Below, in pieces: positions 44,834 to 52,257 of a stretch of DNA of 64,000 nucleotides; within the stretch, counting starts at the first letter, position 1, and the number at the start of each line of letters is the position of its first letter. The translations under genes were made by a program, and so were the position numbers. The DNA comes from Microseira wollei NIES-4236. GTDB lineage: Bacteria; Cyanobacteriota; Cyanobacteriia; Cyanobacteriales; Aerosakkonemataceae. The stretch spans positions 1-64,000 of the forward strand of contig NZ_BLAY01000002.1 of assembly GCF_020521235.1 (NCBI RefSeq), read 5' to 3'. The notes below the pieces were generated by a model, which was not told the origin of the DNA, did no database searches, and was given only the letters and a program-made list of their open reading frames with translations.

Positions 44834-45520
44834 ATGAAAGATAAAAAAGTTCTAATTGTCACCACCAGCCATAACACCTTGAATAATGGCAAGGAAACGG
44901 GTTACTGGCTGGGAGAGGTGACGCATTTCTATCACATTCTTGCAGCGGCAGGCTTTGAAATTGACTTTACCAGCCCTAAGGGAGGTCAACCACCGCTCGA
45001 TCAAAAAAGTTATGATTTGCGGGATAAAGACAATCGTCAATTTTGGGAAGACAAACGCCTTCAAACTCAACTGAATAACACCATTCCAATTGAAGCCGTT
45101 AACCCAGAGGATTATGCTGCCATTTACTATGCGGGTGGGCATGGGGCAATGTGGGATTTTTCCAATAATGAAAGACTTGCACAGGTGGCAACCCAAATCT
45201 ATGAAAATGGTGGATTTGTCTCAGCCGTATGTCATGGTTCCGCCGGACTGCTCAACATTAAGCTTGCCAATGGTCGTTCTTTGCTAGATGGAAAAACAGT
45301 CACGGGGTTCGCTAATTTAGAGGAACAGTTGATTTGTTTGACTAAGGCGGTTCCCTTTCTTCTGGAAGACAAACTCAAAAAGCAGGGTGCGACCTACAAA
45401 AGAGCGATGATTCCCTTCATTCCCCATGTCGAGGTGAGCGAACGACTGATTACAGGTCAAAATCCTCAGTCTGCCAAAGCGGTGGCTAAAGCCTTGATTA
45501 AAGCTCTGCAAACACCGTAG
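44834..45520 (+). CDS. DJ-1/PfpI-family protein (Hsp31-like class I GATase fold)
   Basis: A 228-residue protein. The nucleophile elbow AVCHGSAGLL gives Cys133-His134. Glu22/Glu28 in KETGYWLGEVTHFYHIL and FTSPKGGQPPLD match the Hsp31/GATase1-like group, and YYAGGHGAMWDF is the oxyanion-loop region. Family members act as glyoxalase III, deglycase or chaperone and often protect against reactive carbonyls. A role in detoxifying aldehydes made by hydroperoxide cleavage in this cluster is plausible but unproven. It is 31 bp before the lipase gene on the same strand. Confidence 0.9.
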   Translation: MKDKKVLIVTTSHNTLNNGKETGYWLGEVTHFYHILAAAGFEIDFTSPKGGQPPLDQKSYDLRDKDNRQFWEDKRLQTQLNNTIPIEAVNPEDYAAIYYAGGHGAMWDFSNNERLAQVATQIYENGGFVSAVCHGSAGLLNIKLANGRSLLDGKTVTGFANLEEQLICLTKAVPFLLEDKLKKQGATYKRAMIPFIPHVEVSERLITGQNPQSAKAVAKALIKALQTP

Positions 45521-45551
45521 CAAATTCAATCCTAAAATCCCAAAATATCCC

Positions 45552-46403
45552 ATGTCAAATACCTCTAACTCAGTTCAAACACGAGAGGCTCTACCTCTAA
45601 TCTTGGTTCGTGGCTTTGGTGGCACAGATGTTGTTGATGAGCAGAAAAATGCGTATCAGGGCTTCAATGATGGGACGGTTTATCCGCTGAAAAAAGGTAA
45701 GAACTATATCTATGAAGGTCTTATTCTTCGGTTGATGAAATCTAACTGGAAGTATCAAGATGCTACCAACGTAGTGAATTATTCCAACAAAGAAACTGCA
45801 CATCTTCGCGAAAATCTTCCGCCAGGATTAGAAGCATTGGATCAAGCGGGCTTTTTTTCTAAAAGTAAAGTTGTGATTGATCCAGCTATGGCTCTCAGCC
45901 TGATCAACTCAAATAATGATCCGCGTCAAACGATATGGGTGTTTCGATACTATGATTTGAGCGATCGCGCCTTTAAACAATATGGCATTGCTTTAACCCG
46001 ACTGATCGACTTTATCCGCACCTTGGTTGATATTAAACTGAAGGCAAAAGGATTTGAATCGTACATCAACAAAGTGAATATTGTTGCCCACTCGATGGGG
46101 GGACTAATTGCTCGTCAATCTATTCAAGGCGCTTTCCAGGATAAAGAAACGAGAGTAGGGAAAGCCACTGCGGAGCAATCGATTAACAAAATTGTGACGC
46201 TGGGAACACCACATCAAGGAATCAGTTTTCAGCTCTTGCAAGAACTCTCTTGGATTCCTTTTTTGCAAGCGGATGATGAAATCGAGCAATTCAATCCAAC
46301 AAAGCAAAACGATTCCACCAATACGGTTGGATTCAAGCAATTCAAAGATCATTTTCCACTCGATCGCCTGTTAACGATCGTTGGGACAAACTATCGTACA
46401 TAG
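45552..46403 (+). CDS. lipase-like alpha/beta hydrolase, truncated at 3' end
   Basis: A 283-residue fragment of an alpha/beta hydrolase. It has PLILVRGFGGTDVVDEQ (oxyanion strand) and the nucleophile elbow IVAHSMGGLIARQSI (GxSxG form HSMGG), then VTLGTPHQGISFQ with the second conserved part. The frame enters the right 352-bp inverted repeat at 46400 and stops there at TAG after LLTIVGTNYRT. The catalytic His, which should come later, is missing, so the protein is probably inactive. A second 25-codon fragment of a paralogue is at 43157. The original enzyme may have released fatty acids for the dioxygenase. Confidence 0.88.
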   Translation: MSNTSNSVQTREALPLILVRGFGGTDVVDEQKNAYQGFNDGTVYPLKKGKNYIYEGLILRLMKSNWKYQDATNVVNYSNKETAHLRENLPPGLEALDQAGFFSKSKVVIDPAMALSLINSNNDPRQTIWVFRYYDLSDRAFKQYGIALTRLIDFIRTLVDIKLKAKGFESYINKVNIVAHSMGGLIARQSIQGAFQDKETRVGKATAEQSINKIVTLGTPHQGISFQLLQELSWIPFLQADDEIEQFNPTKQNDSTNTVGFKQFKDHFPLDRLLTIVGTNYRT

Positions 46404-46751
46404 GGCTTGCTGAATTTTCCCGCGATCGCAGTCTCGCGCGCAATCGCACAGCCGGAAAATCTAGTCGGAAGTTACCCCGCGACGCGGGGTAACTTCCGGC
46501 TGAAACCATTACCCAATATGACTTTCCAGCATTTGGGAAAATCTGTTACATGACTACATTTTGTGGAAACCCTTATGTGGCGCTGGTTTTAGCCAATTTT
46601 GGCTCAATAAAATCATATATCGTGGTTGAATCGACAAAGCTTAAGAAAAGCTTAAATTACATGACTACACATTTTTGAGGCAAAATGGCTATAAACAAAG
46701 CAGGACAAGGGTTTCAGCCAACCAAAGTTGCCCCGCAGGGGGCAACTTCCG
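46400..46751 (-). repeat. right 352-bp inverted repeat
   Basis: This is the reverse complement of 35148-35499. By eye the only difference is the central base of the palindrome GTTACCCCGCG-A-CGCGGGGTAAC, which reads A on the plus strand in both copies. It ends GGGGCAACTTCCG next to TTTAAT (46752-46757). The orphan narG start codons follow at 46758-46766. Confidence 0.92.
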
Positions 46752-46766
46752 TTTAATCCAGCTCAT
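46752..46766 (-). pseudogene. orphan 5' end of narG with target duplication
   Basis: On the minus strand ATG AGC TGG ATT AAA encodes MSWIK. The ATG (46766-46764) overlaps the TGA stop of the cytochrome gene as ATGA. ATTAAA (46757-46752) is the second copy of the target duplication. From here the frame runs into the inverted repeat and ends after about 25 codons. Confidence 0.85.
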
Positions 46767-47698
46767 GATTTTTCTCCCTCAACTAAACGTTGACGTACAC
46801 CTGTGAGGCGATCGCGCCAGGTAATCTGACTGAGTAATACCAGCAGGAGAAATCCTCCCAAACCCAGCAGAATGAATTTCCAAGTAGAAGAAAGCTGGAA
46901 AGATGCAACTTCGGTGCTACTTGTGTTTGGTGTTTCTGATTGATTGGCTGCTTTAAAGAAAGCCAGTAGATCAGCTTGTTCGGCTTCCGTCAGCTGACTG
47001 TTTTGATAAATGCTTTGCATAGTCGGGAATGGTAAGGTGGGCAAGACACCTTGAAGACCGACTTCGGTGTAGCGATCGATAACATGGGTTAAGTTCGGTC
47101 CAAGCGTGCCGCCCCGTAAGGCTCCCACCACATTCACTGTATGACAGGACATACAGGCAGGACCGCCATTTTGAAAGGGAATAGTTCCGGTAAATAACTT
47201 TTGTCCAATGATGGCATCACCAGCAATTGGTGAGTCTGTCTCTAACGATGTTGCGGTTGCTGTTTCTGGTGGGGTGGCAATGGCATTTCCCAACCCATTT
47301 TCCAGATAAACGACGATGGATTCAACTTGATCGGGTTGCAATCCCATATTGGGCATGGGAACGCCGTTATATTGCTGAACTAACTCAGTCGCGATCGCAT
47401 CTCCCGATGCGATGACTTTCTCTGGTGCAGCAATCCAGCGTACTAACCAGTCGCGATCGCGTCTTTGAGTCACCGTTTGCAGATCGGGGCCATAACTTGC
47501 GCCACTGCCATCCATCGAGTGACAAGAGGCACAGGATTGTTCAAACAGCGTTTTTCCTTCCTCTACGGTAACGGCTGTTGCGGTCGCCATACTCCCGAAC
47601 CACAGGATGCCGCTGGTCAATAGCATTACCAGTAAAGATCTGCCCCAGCAGCACCACCAGCGTTGCCATTGCTGAGTCAGCCGTGACATGAATTCCAT
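46763..47698 (-). CDS. membrane-anchored diheme cytochrome c (NarC-like)
   Basis: A 311-residue protein: an N-terminal signal/anchor helix (about residues 20-42), haem c site 1 CASCH (56-60) with Met ligand candidates in MPNM, haem site 2 CMSCH (182-186), and a C-terminal membrane helix (FILLGLGGFLLLVLLSQI). In Thermus-type nar operons a diheme cytochrome c, NarC, is the first gene and is needed for enzyme assembly and electron transfer. This gene holds the same position directly before the original narG start (ATGA overlap). Start codons at 47698 and 47689 are both possible. Confidence 0.9.
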   Translation of the reverse strand: MEFMSRLTQQWQRWWCCWGRSLLVMLLTSGILWFGSMATATAVTVEEGKTLFEQSCASCHSMDGSGASYGPDLQTVTQRRDRDWLVRWIAAPEKVIASGDAIATELVQQYNGVPMPNMGLQPDQVESIVVYLENGLGNAIATPPETATATSLETDSPIAGDAIIGQKLFTGTIPFQNGGPACMSCHTVNVVGALRGGTLGPNLTHVIDRYTEVGLQGVLPTLPFPTMQSIYQNSQLTEAEQADLLAFFKAANQSETPNTSSTEVASFQLSSTWKFILLGLGGFLLLVLLSQITWRDRLTGVRQRLVEGEKS

Positions 47699-47716
47699 AG
47701 GTTTTTCACCTTTGTT

Positions 47717-48046
47717 TTAAGCGTTTTTACTCAGTTCGTTTTGCACCCAAGAGAAGACGGCTACAGTGGCAGACATCCCCAGAGTGGCTGCGGCTAAGGC
47801 AATGACTTGTTCAATTTCTGCTTGGGAAATACCGAGAGCGAACGCTTTACGCACATTGGCACGCACCGCTCCCTCTCGCATCGCGCCAATCGCAATTCCC
47901 AACTTAATTAATCTGACCGTTTTGGCATCCAACGGTCCTTCTCTGCCTGCCTCACTGAGTTGCTCCCAAGCTTTTTCCAGTTTGGGATAGCGTTCAACAA
48001 ACTGCTGATAGATTTCTGGGGGAATAGGAACAGCTTCCGCGTTCAT
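47717..48046 (-). CDS. carboxymuconolactone-decarboxylase-like (AhpD-fold) protein
   Basis: A 109-residue helical protein starting MNAEAVPIPPEIY (48046); a longer start at 48058 is possible. The CMD-fold core is LDAKTVRLIKLGIAIGAMREGAVRANVRKAFALG followed by SQAEIEQVIALAAATLGMSA. The CxxC pair of true AhpD is replaced by REGAVRAN, so peroxidase-type chemistry is unlikely. It lies between the RIC gene and the cytochrome gene with small gaps, clearly in one operon. Such proteins are found in nitrate/nitric-oxide clusters, but their job is unclear. Confidence 0.85.
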   Translation of the reverse strand: MNAEAVPIPPEIYQQFVERYPKLEKAWEQLSEAGREGPLDAKTVRLIKLGIAIGAMREGAVRANVRKAFALGISQAEIEQVIALAAATLGMSATVAVFSWVQNELSKNA

Positions 48047-48112
48047 AAAGACCTCCAAATTCCCAATTACACCCTACCTTCCCAGCATCAAAGCTAAGAT
48101 GCCAAAGAATGC

Positions 48113-48841
48113 CTACACCGAAAACTGACGCGCTTTTTGCTGTTCCATTTCCATAGCACGGGGAAACAGCACATTGTTTTCTTTGTGAATATGCTGGTGC
48201 ATATCTTGTTCAAAATTAGCTAGAGCATCCAGCATGGCACGATAGGTATTACACGCCCAATTTGGCGGAGTGAAGTCGTCGGTGAGTTGGCGCAGTTGTG
48301 CTAGGGCGATACCCGCTTCCTCATGCTCGAATTCCATGCAGCGCACTGGGTTAGCAAGAATGCCACTCTGGAATAAGCACAAAGTTTCCGATGATTCTAG
48401 CTGCCGAATCATCGGAAACAAAATCTGTTCTTCCTTCATCAAGTGCGTTGCTAGTTCTTGGGATAGGGCCAGAAATACAGCCTTAATTTGGTGTAAACGA
48501 GGTTCTTTATCCCCATGTACGGCAGCAACTTTCGCCGTCATTTTTTCTAGGCGCGGTAGCTCAGAATGTAGGTAAGCGTGGTGGGTTTGCTCGATGCGGT
48601 CGGCGAGTTCTGTCAGGGATAAAGTCGCTACATTCACTTCTGGTTCTTCGTCGGAGGCAGTGCTGGCTTCCAGTTGAGCCAGAAAACCCTGGGGGTCGAT
48701 CCCGACCTGGCGGCAGGCTTCTTCTAGGGTCTTTTTGCCACCACAGCAGTAGTCAACTTTGGCTTGCTCGAACAAGCGGGAAAGGGAAGGGCGATCGCGG
48801 ACAATCGCGCCTACGGTATCGTGGATTTGAAAGATTGTCAT
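48113..48841 (-). CDS. iron-sulfur cluster repair di-iron protein (RIC/ScdA/YtfE)
   Basis: RIC proteins release or supply iron to repair Fe-S clusters damaged by nitric oxide or peroxide. The N-terminal ScdA domain has DYCCGGKKTLEEAC (Cys32-Cys33). The hemerythrin-like part holds the iron ligands in HHAYLHSELP, HLMKEEQILFP, EFEHEEAGIAL and HQHIHKENNVLFP. The total is 242 residues. The ATG at 48841 is preceded by AGGAGGCAGCT, a near-perfect ribosome binding site, which excludes the longer frame to 48910. As first gene of the nar operon it fits protection against NO formed from nitrite. Confidence 0.93.
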   Translation of the reverse strand: MTIFQIHDTVGAIVRDRPSLSRLFEQAKVDYCCGGKKTLEEACRQVGIDPQGFLAQLEASTASDEEPEVNVATLSLTELADRIEQTHHAYLHSELPRLEKMTAKVAAVHGDKEPRLHQIKAVFLALSQELATHLMKEEQILFPMIRQLESSETLCLFQSGILANPVRCMEFEHEEAGIALAQLRQLTDDFTPPNWACNTYRAMLDALANFEQDMHQHIHKENNVLFPRAMEMEQQKARQFSV

Positions 48842-49035
48842 AGCTGCCTCCTGGATTGGATTTAGGTGATTTACAGTTGGTTTACCCTCACCCCAACTCA
48901 CTTCTGACAACGGTTACAAGCGCCGGTTTCACGATGGGATGATTCCCGAAAACGTCATAATTGCCAGCTTGAATCTGCCTTTTCCTGTGACTTCATCAAT
49001 ACTTTCAAGCCTAAGCGAACGACTTTTGGTATTCC

Positions 49036-49049
49036 TTGACTTAAGTCAA
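49036..49049. promoter_or_regulatory. FNR/NNR-like palindrome upstream of the nar operon
   Basis: TTGAC-TTAA-GTCAA is a perfect 14-bp palindrome. It has the TTGAN-N4-NTCAA form bound by Crp/Fnr-family regulators such as FNR and the NO-responsive NNR/DNR group. It lies 195 bp upstream of the RIC start codon. No Crp/Fnr-type gene is in the window. The TTGAC also fits a -35 box, so a promoter overlap is possible. Confidence 0.6.
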
Positions 49050-49217
49050 AACAGACCTTAAAAGATTCTTAATTCTGAATTGTTATGGTTTGGGGGCGCA
49101 ATTCGCCCCCTGAAGCTAAAAATACCAGTACTTAATTGCCTGGTATCAATCATTTGGACTATCGCCTAAAATTAAATAGTTCCAATTTAAATCAATAGCT
49201 TCAATCCACTCAATCTT

Positions 49218-50579
49218 ATGCGACTTGCAGCAGTATCACTCCAGTATGACTTCTTACCACGCTTTTACAACATGGCAAGCATTAACGTGCTTTCCAACAT
49301 GATGGTTCCTTTGGCGGGTATTGTTGACATAGCCTTTTTGGGACATTTAGCAGATATCCGCCACCTAGCAGGAGTTATTCTAGCCACTATACTGTTTGAC
49401 TACCTTTACCGAGTGTTAAAGTTTTTGCGCTCCAGTGTCAACGCCTTAACTGCACAAGCCGTCGGGATGGATGACCACAAAACTATATTATTAGTCGGGA
49501 TGCGGAGTGCTGTAATTGCGCTGGGACTGGGATTAATCATCTTGTTGTTGCAATACCCAATTCAAAAACTGGGGTTCTGGATTTTAAGCGGTTCTCCAGA
49601 AATTGAAAGTTCTGGAACTGACTATTTCTATGCCAGAATTTGAGCAGCTGCGGCGGTGTTGCTCAATTTTGTATTGATTGGTTGGTTTACGGGGCGAGAA
49701 ATGAATAGTCTGGTGTTGTTGATGTCTGTCATTGGTAATGGTTCTAATGTTCTGCTGGACTATTTGATGATTGTCAAGTGGGGATGGGAAAGCATGGGAG
49801 CGGGACTGGCTACAGCAGTTAGTCAGTATTTGGCGTTAGTGACTGGCTTGGTGGGAGTGTGCTTGAGCATTCAATGGACAAAATTAGCAGCCCCCTTACA
49901 AGAGGTTTTTGATTGGGTGGCGTTAAAAGAAACTGTTGTTCTCAAAACCAACATTCTGGTGCGATTTTTAGTATTGATTTCTACTTATGCCATCTTTACA
50001 AATTTGAGTGCCACAATGGGAACAATTACCTTGGCAGAAAACGGATTGCTGTTGCAAATTGCTCTGTTGAGTCAATTTACCATCCAAGGGGTAGGGATGA
50101 CAACACAAACCTTGACTGGCAATTTTCAGGGTAAAGGTTCAACAGAGAAGATGATTCCATTGTTGACTATTTCTGTAATTACCAGTTTATTTATTGCCCT
50201 ATTTATTGCCATCGGCTCTGTGATATTCCCAGAGCCAGTATTTGGATTATTGACTAATCATGCAGAGGTGAACGAACACATTAGTAGTTATGTAATTTGG
50301 CTACTACCGCTTTTGGGATTAACTGCGATCGCTTTCATGTTAGAAGGATACTTTATTGGTTTAAAAGAAGGTGCAATTATTCGTAACACTGTGCTTTTAG
50401 CCTTGGCAATCGGTTTTACACCCCTAGCTGCAACAGCATGGTATCTCCACAATAATCACCTGTTATGGATGGCGCTGGTTTGTTACATGACCGTCATGAT
50501 TGTAGTGCTGGGGTCACAATTACCTAAGACACTGGATAGCAAAAACTGTCACCAGATGTCTAATAACTCAAGTCCCTAG
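49218..50579 (+). pseudogene. MATE-family efflux transporter split by one stop codon
   Basis: One frame runs from ATG 49218 to 50579 (454 codons) and is broken only by TGA at 49641-49643, between YFYARI and AAAVLLNFVLIGWF. In MATE/DinF proteins this place normally reads YARIWxAPAxLL, so a TGG (Trp) to TGA change is the simplest explanation. The N-terminal part has MVPLAGIVDIAFLGHLAD and the C-terminal part AFMLEGYFIGLKEG, both typical of the DinF branch. The two halves cannot be expected to form a working transporter. The mutation looks recent because the rest is intact. Confidence 0.9.
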
Positions 50580-50580
50580 T

Positions 50581-50715
50581 AACTCAAGTTGCTAGTTATC
50601 TCTCTTGGAGCGGCTAATGGCTAATCGCTAATGGCGAGATTGGTAAAAATCCAAGATTAGCAATTAGCAATTAGCCAGCTGGCAACGCCCTTGTTTATAA
50701 CTAGCAACTTGCGTT
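50581..50715. mobile_element. MITE-like element, family 2, copy 2
   Basis: AACTCAAGTTGCTAGTTAT at the left and ATAACTAGCAACTTGCGTT at the right are inverted repeats. The interior has GGCTAATGGCTAATCGCTAA and AGCAATTAGC runs. It starts 2 bp after the MATE stop codon. It shares its ends with 23731-23887 and 62334-62464. The remaining gap to 51108 holds a GAAACCGGGTTT palindrome (about 50802) and no gene that I can support. Confidence 0.8.
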
Positions 50716-51108
50716 AGTAGTTAATAGTTGTGACAGCCGTAATGGGTAATGGGTAATTGGTAATTGGATTAACAGGCTTTTGCCGTCAGTACAATTACCA
50801 GAAACCGGGTTTTTGGCTCCGCCTGCGTCAGTCCTGAGATTCTTAATTGTGAATTGGCGAGGTGATGGGATGATGGAGGCGGGGAAAGACTCGATCCGCG
50901 ATCGCACTGGGGTTGAGCAACAGCTACACAATCCTTAACTAAATATTACTATAATTACTCATTTTACAAGATATAAAATTTAACAATTCTCAATTCTCAA
51001 TGGGGATAACGCGAAGGTTTCGCTGGATCTTCTCCTTAGCTTTTATTCTGTGTCAAGGTCTAGCAATTATAATTTTTTGCGGCCATGAAAGATAAAAATA
51101 TCCAAAAA

Positions 51109-51140
51109 AATCCGCAGATAGTTGAAATCTGCGGATTTTT
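51109..51140. terminator. bidirectional intrinsic terminator
   Basis: AATCCGCAGAT (51109-51119) pairs perfectly with ATCTGCGGATT (51127-51137), with T-runs on both strands (TTTTT at 51136-51140, and seven A at 51104-51110 read as T on the minus strand). It lies 30 bp beyond the stop codon of the FMN reductase gene and is well placed to end that minus-strand transcript. Confidence 0.9.
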
Positions 51141-51170
51141 CGTTGTTGGCTTATTTGAGCAATACTAAAG

Positions 51171-51716
51171 CTAATAATTTCCTCTGAGCTTGCGGGTATT
51201 TTCCACTAAACTTTGAGCAAATTGATCGAACCGTTGCGCGAGTTTTTCATCTAACAGCTTGCCTTCTGAACCAAAGGCTTTCCATGCTTGTCCCACGGCT
51301 ATTTGTTCGGGAATTACCCATCCATGTACCCATCTCATGATTATCCGCAAATCGTTGAGGGCGTTGCTGTTAGATTGACCGCCCAACACGCTAATTAAAC
51401 CCGCAACTTTGCCGGATAATTGCTCGAAACTCATCAAATCAAGGGCATTTTTTAACACGCCGCTGACGCTACCGTGATACTCTGGCGTTGCTAAAATTAT
51501 CCCGTCTGCTTGTTTGACTGCTGCGCGCAATTTTTCCACATCTGGGTAGTCTGGATACTCTTCTCCCCCATCGCAAAATGGTAGGTTCATTTTCCGCAGG
51601 TCGAGAATTTCTACTTCCGCCCCTAAAGCTTGTACTCGTTGTACTGCTTGCATTAATGCCTGGTAGCTATAGGAGTCGGGGCGTAAACTACCGGCAATTC
51701 CTACTATTTTGACCAT
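51171..51716 (-). CDS. NADPH-dependent FMN reductase (flavodoxin-like)
   Basis: A 181-residue flavoprotein of the NADPH-dependent FMN reductase/azoreductase-like family. The N-terminal GIAGSLRPDSYSYQAL binds the FMN phosphate. ATPEYHGSVSGVLKNALDLM (about residue 81) is the family signature, and GGQSNSNALNDLR follows. It reduces FMN or quinone-like substrates at the expense of NADPH. The gene stands alone, ending in a clear terminator. Confidence 0.92.
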   Translation of the reverse strand: MVKIVGIAGSLRPDSYSYQALMQAVQRVQALGAEVEILDLRKMNLPFCDGGEEYPDYPDVEKLRAAVKQADGIILATPEYHGSVSGVLKNALDLMSFEQLSGKVAGLISVLGGQSNSNALNDLRIIMRWVHGWVIPEQIAVGQAWKAFGSEGKLLDEKLAQRFDQFAQSLVENTRKLRGNY

Positions 51717-51997
51717 ATTTCCCTGTTCGACGTGTCTTTACTAAACGCAAAATTACTTAACTTCACTTAAACGTCTACTTCGAGGTAATACCTCTACTCG
51801 CGGGTTGATTTAGGGAGTTAAAGCGAAGTCATTACGACTACACTTAAGATCGCAAAGAAAATTAACAGATGTCAAGGAGAGATTAATGGGGAGAAGAACT
51901 GAGGCAAATCACCTTTGTTTCTATGAAAAATCGTCGGGTGGGGAACGAGCGAACGCAGCTGGAAACTTTGGTGATAGGATCTTCGGGCGTAAGTCCT

Positions 51998-52168
51998 GGG
52001 GAGAAGGAGCGCTGGCGCGATCTCGCTAGGGATCGTTGGCAGTTAAACTAAAAGCTATGAGCATCCAGACCTCCGTGCTAGCAGAGCTGCTGCAAGACCA
52101 GCCCCAGCTGCGTCCGCAAATGTACTTCAAGTCTTCCTTAACGGCACTCTCCCACGGGATGGAAGACC
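51998..52168 (+). pseudogene. duplicated 5' fragment of the histidine kinase gene
   Basis: The 171 bp match 53644-53814 with one mismatch by eye. They include the upstream GCGATCTCGCTAGGGATCGT, the start ATGAGCATCC (52057) and 37 codons. After GGAAGACC the copies diverge. Further upstream (about 51815-51893 and 53570-53648) the similarity continues at a lower level, interrupted by about 100 bp extra in this copy. The glycosyltransferase gene lies between the two copies. Confidence 0.9.
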
Positions 52169-52257
52169 TAATACCCGCACATAGTAAGGGTTTGAACCCA
52201 GATGCCGCACCCCCAACTATCAAAAGGGGTTAGTACAGAGATTCTGGATTCCGAGAA

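Larger units (their letters stand above)
35148..46751. mobile_element. 11.6-kb composite element inserted in narG
   Basis: The element is bounded by 352-bp inverted repeats (35148-35499 and 46400-46751) that differ by eye only at the centre of one palindrome, and by a TTTAAT duplication at 35142-35147 and 46752-46757. Deleting it with one TTTAAT gives ATG AGC TGG ATT AAA GAC joined to narG, with the ATG overlapping the TGA of the cytochrome gene. Every complete gene inside reads on the plus strand, opposite to the nar operon. No transposase or integrase gene is inside, so it must have been moved in trans by something recognising the end repeats. Confidence 0.9.

Noticed and set aside
35148-46751. 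Classical composite transposon with IS copies at the ends
   Set aside because: The 352-bp ends are too short to code for a transposase and contain no transposase-like frame.
21586-49643. TGA recoding (Trp or Sec) because two genes have in-frame TGA
   Set aside because: Normal genes such as hypB end with TGA, and the first case also has an in-frame TAA. Mutation is simpler.
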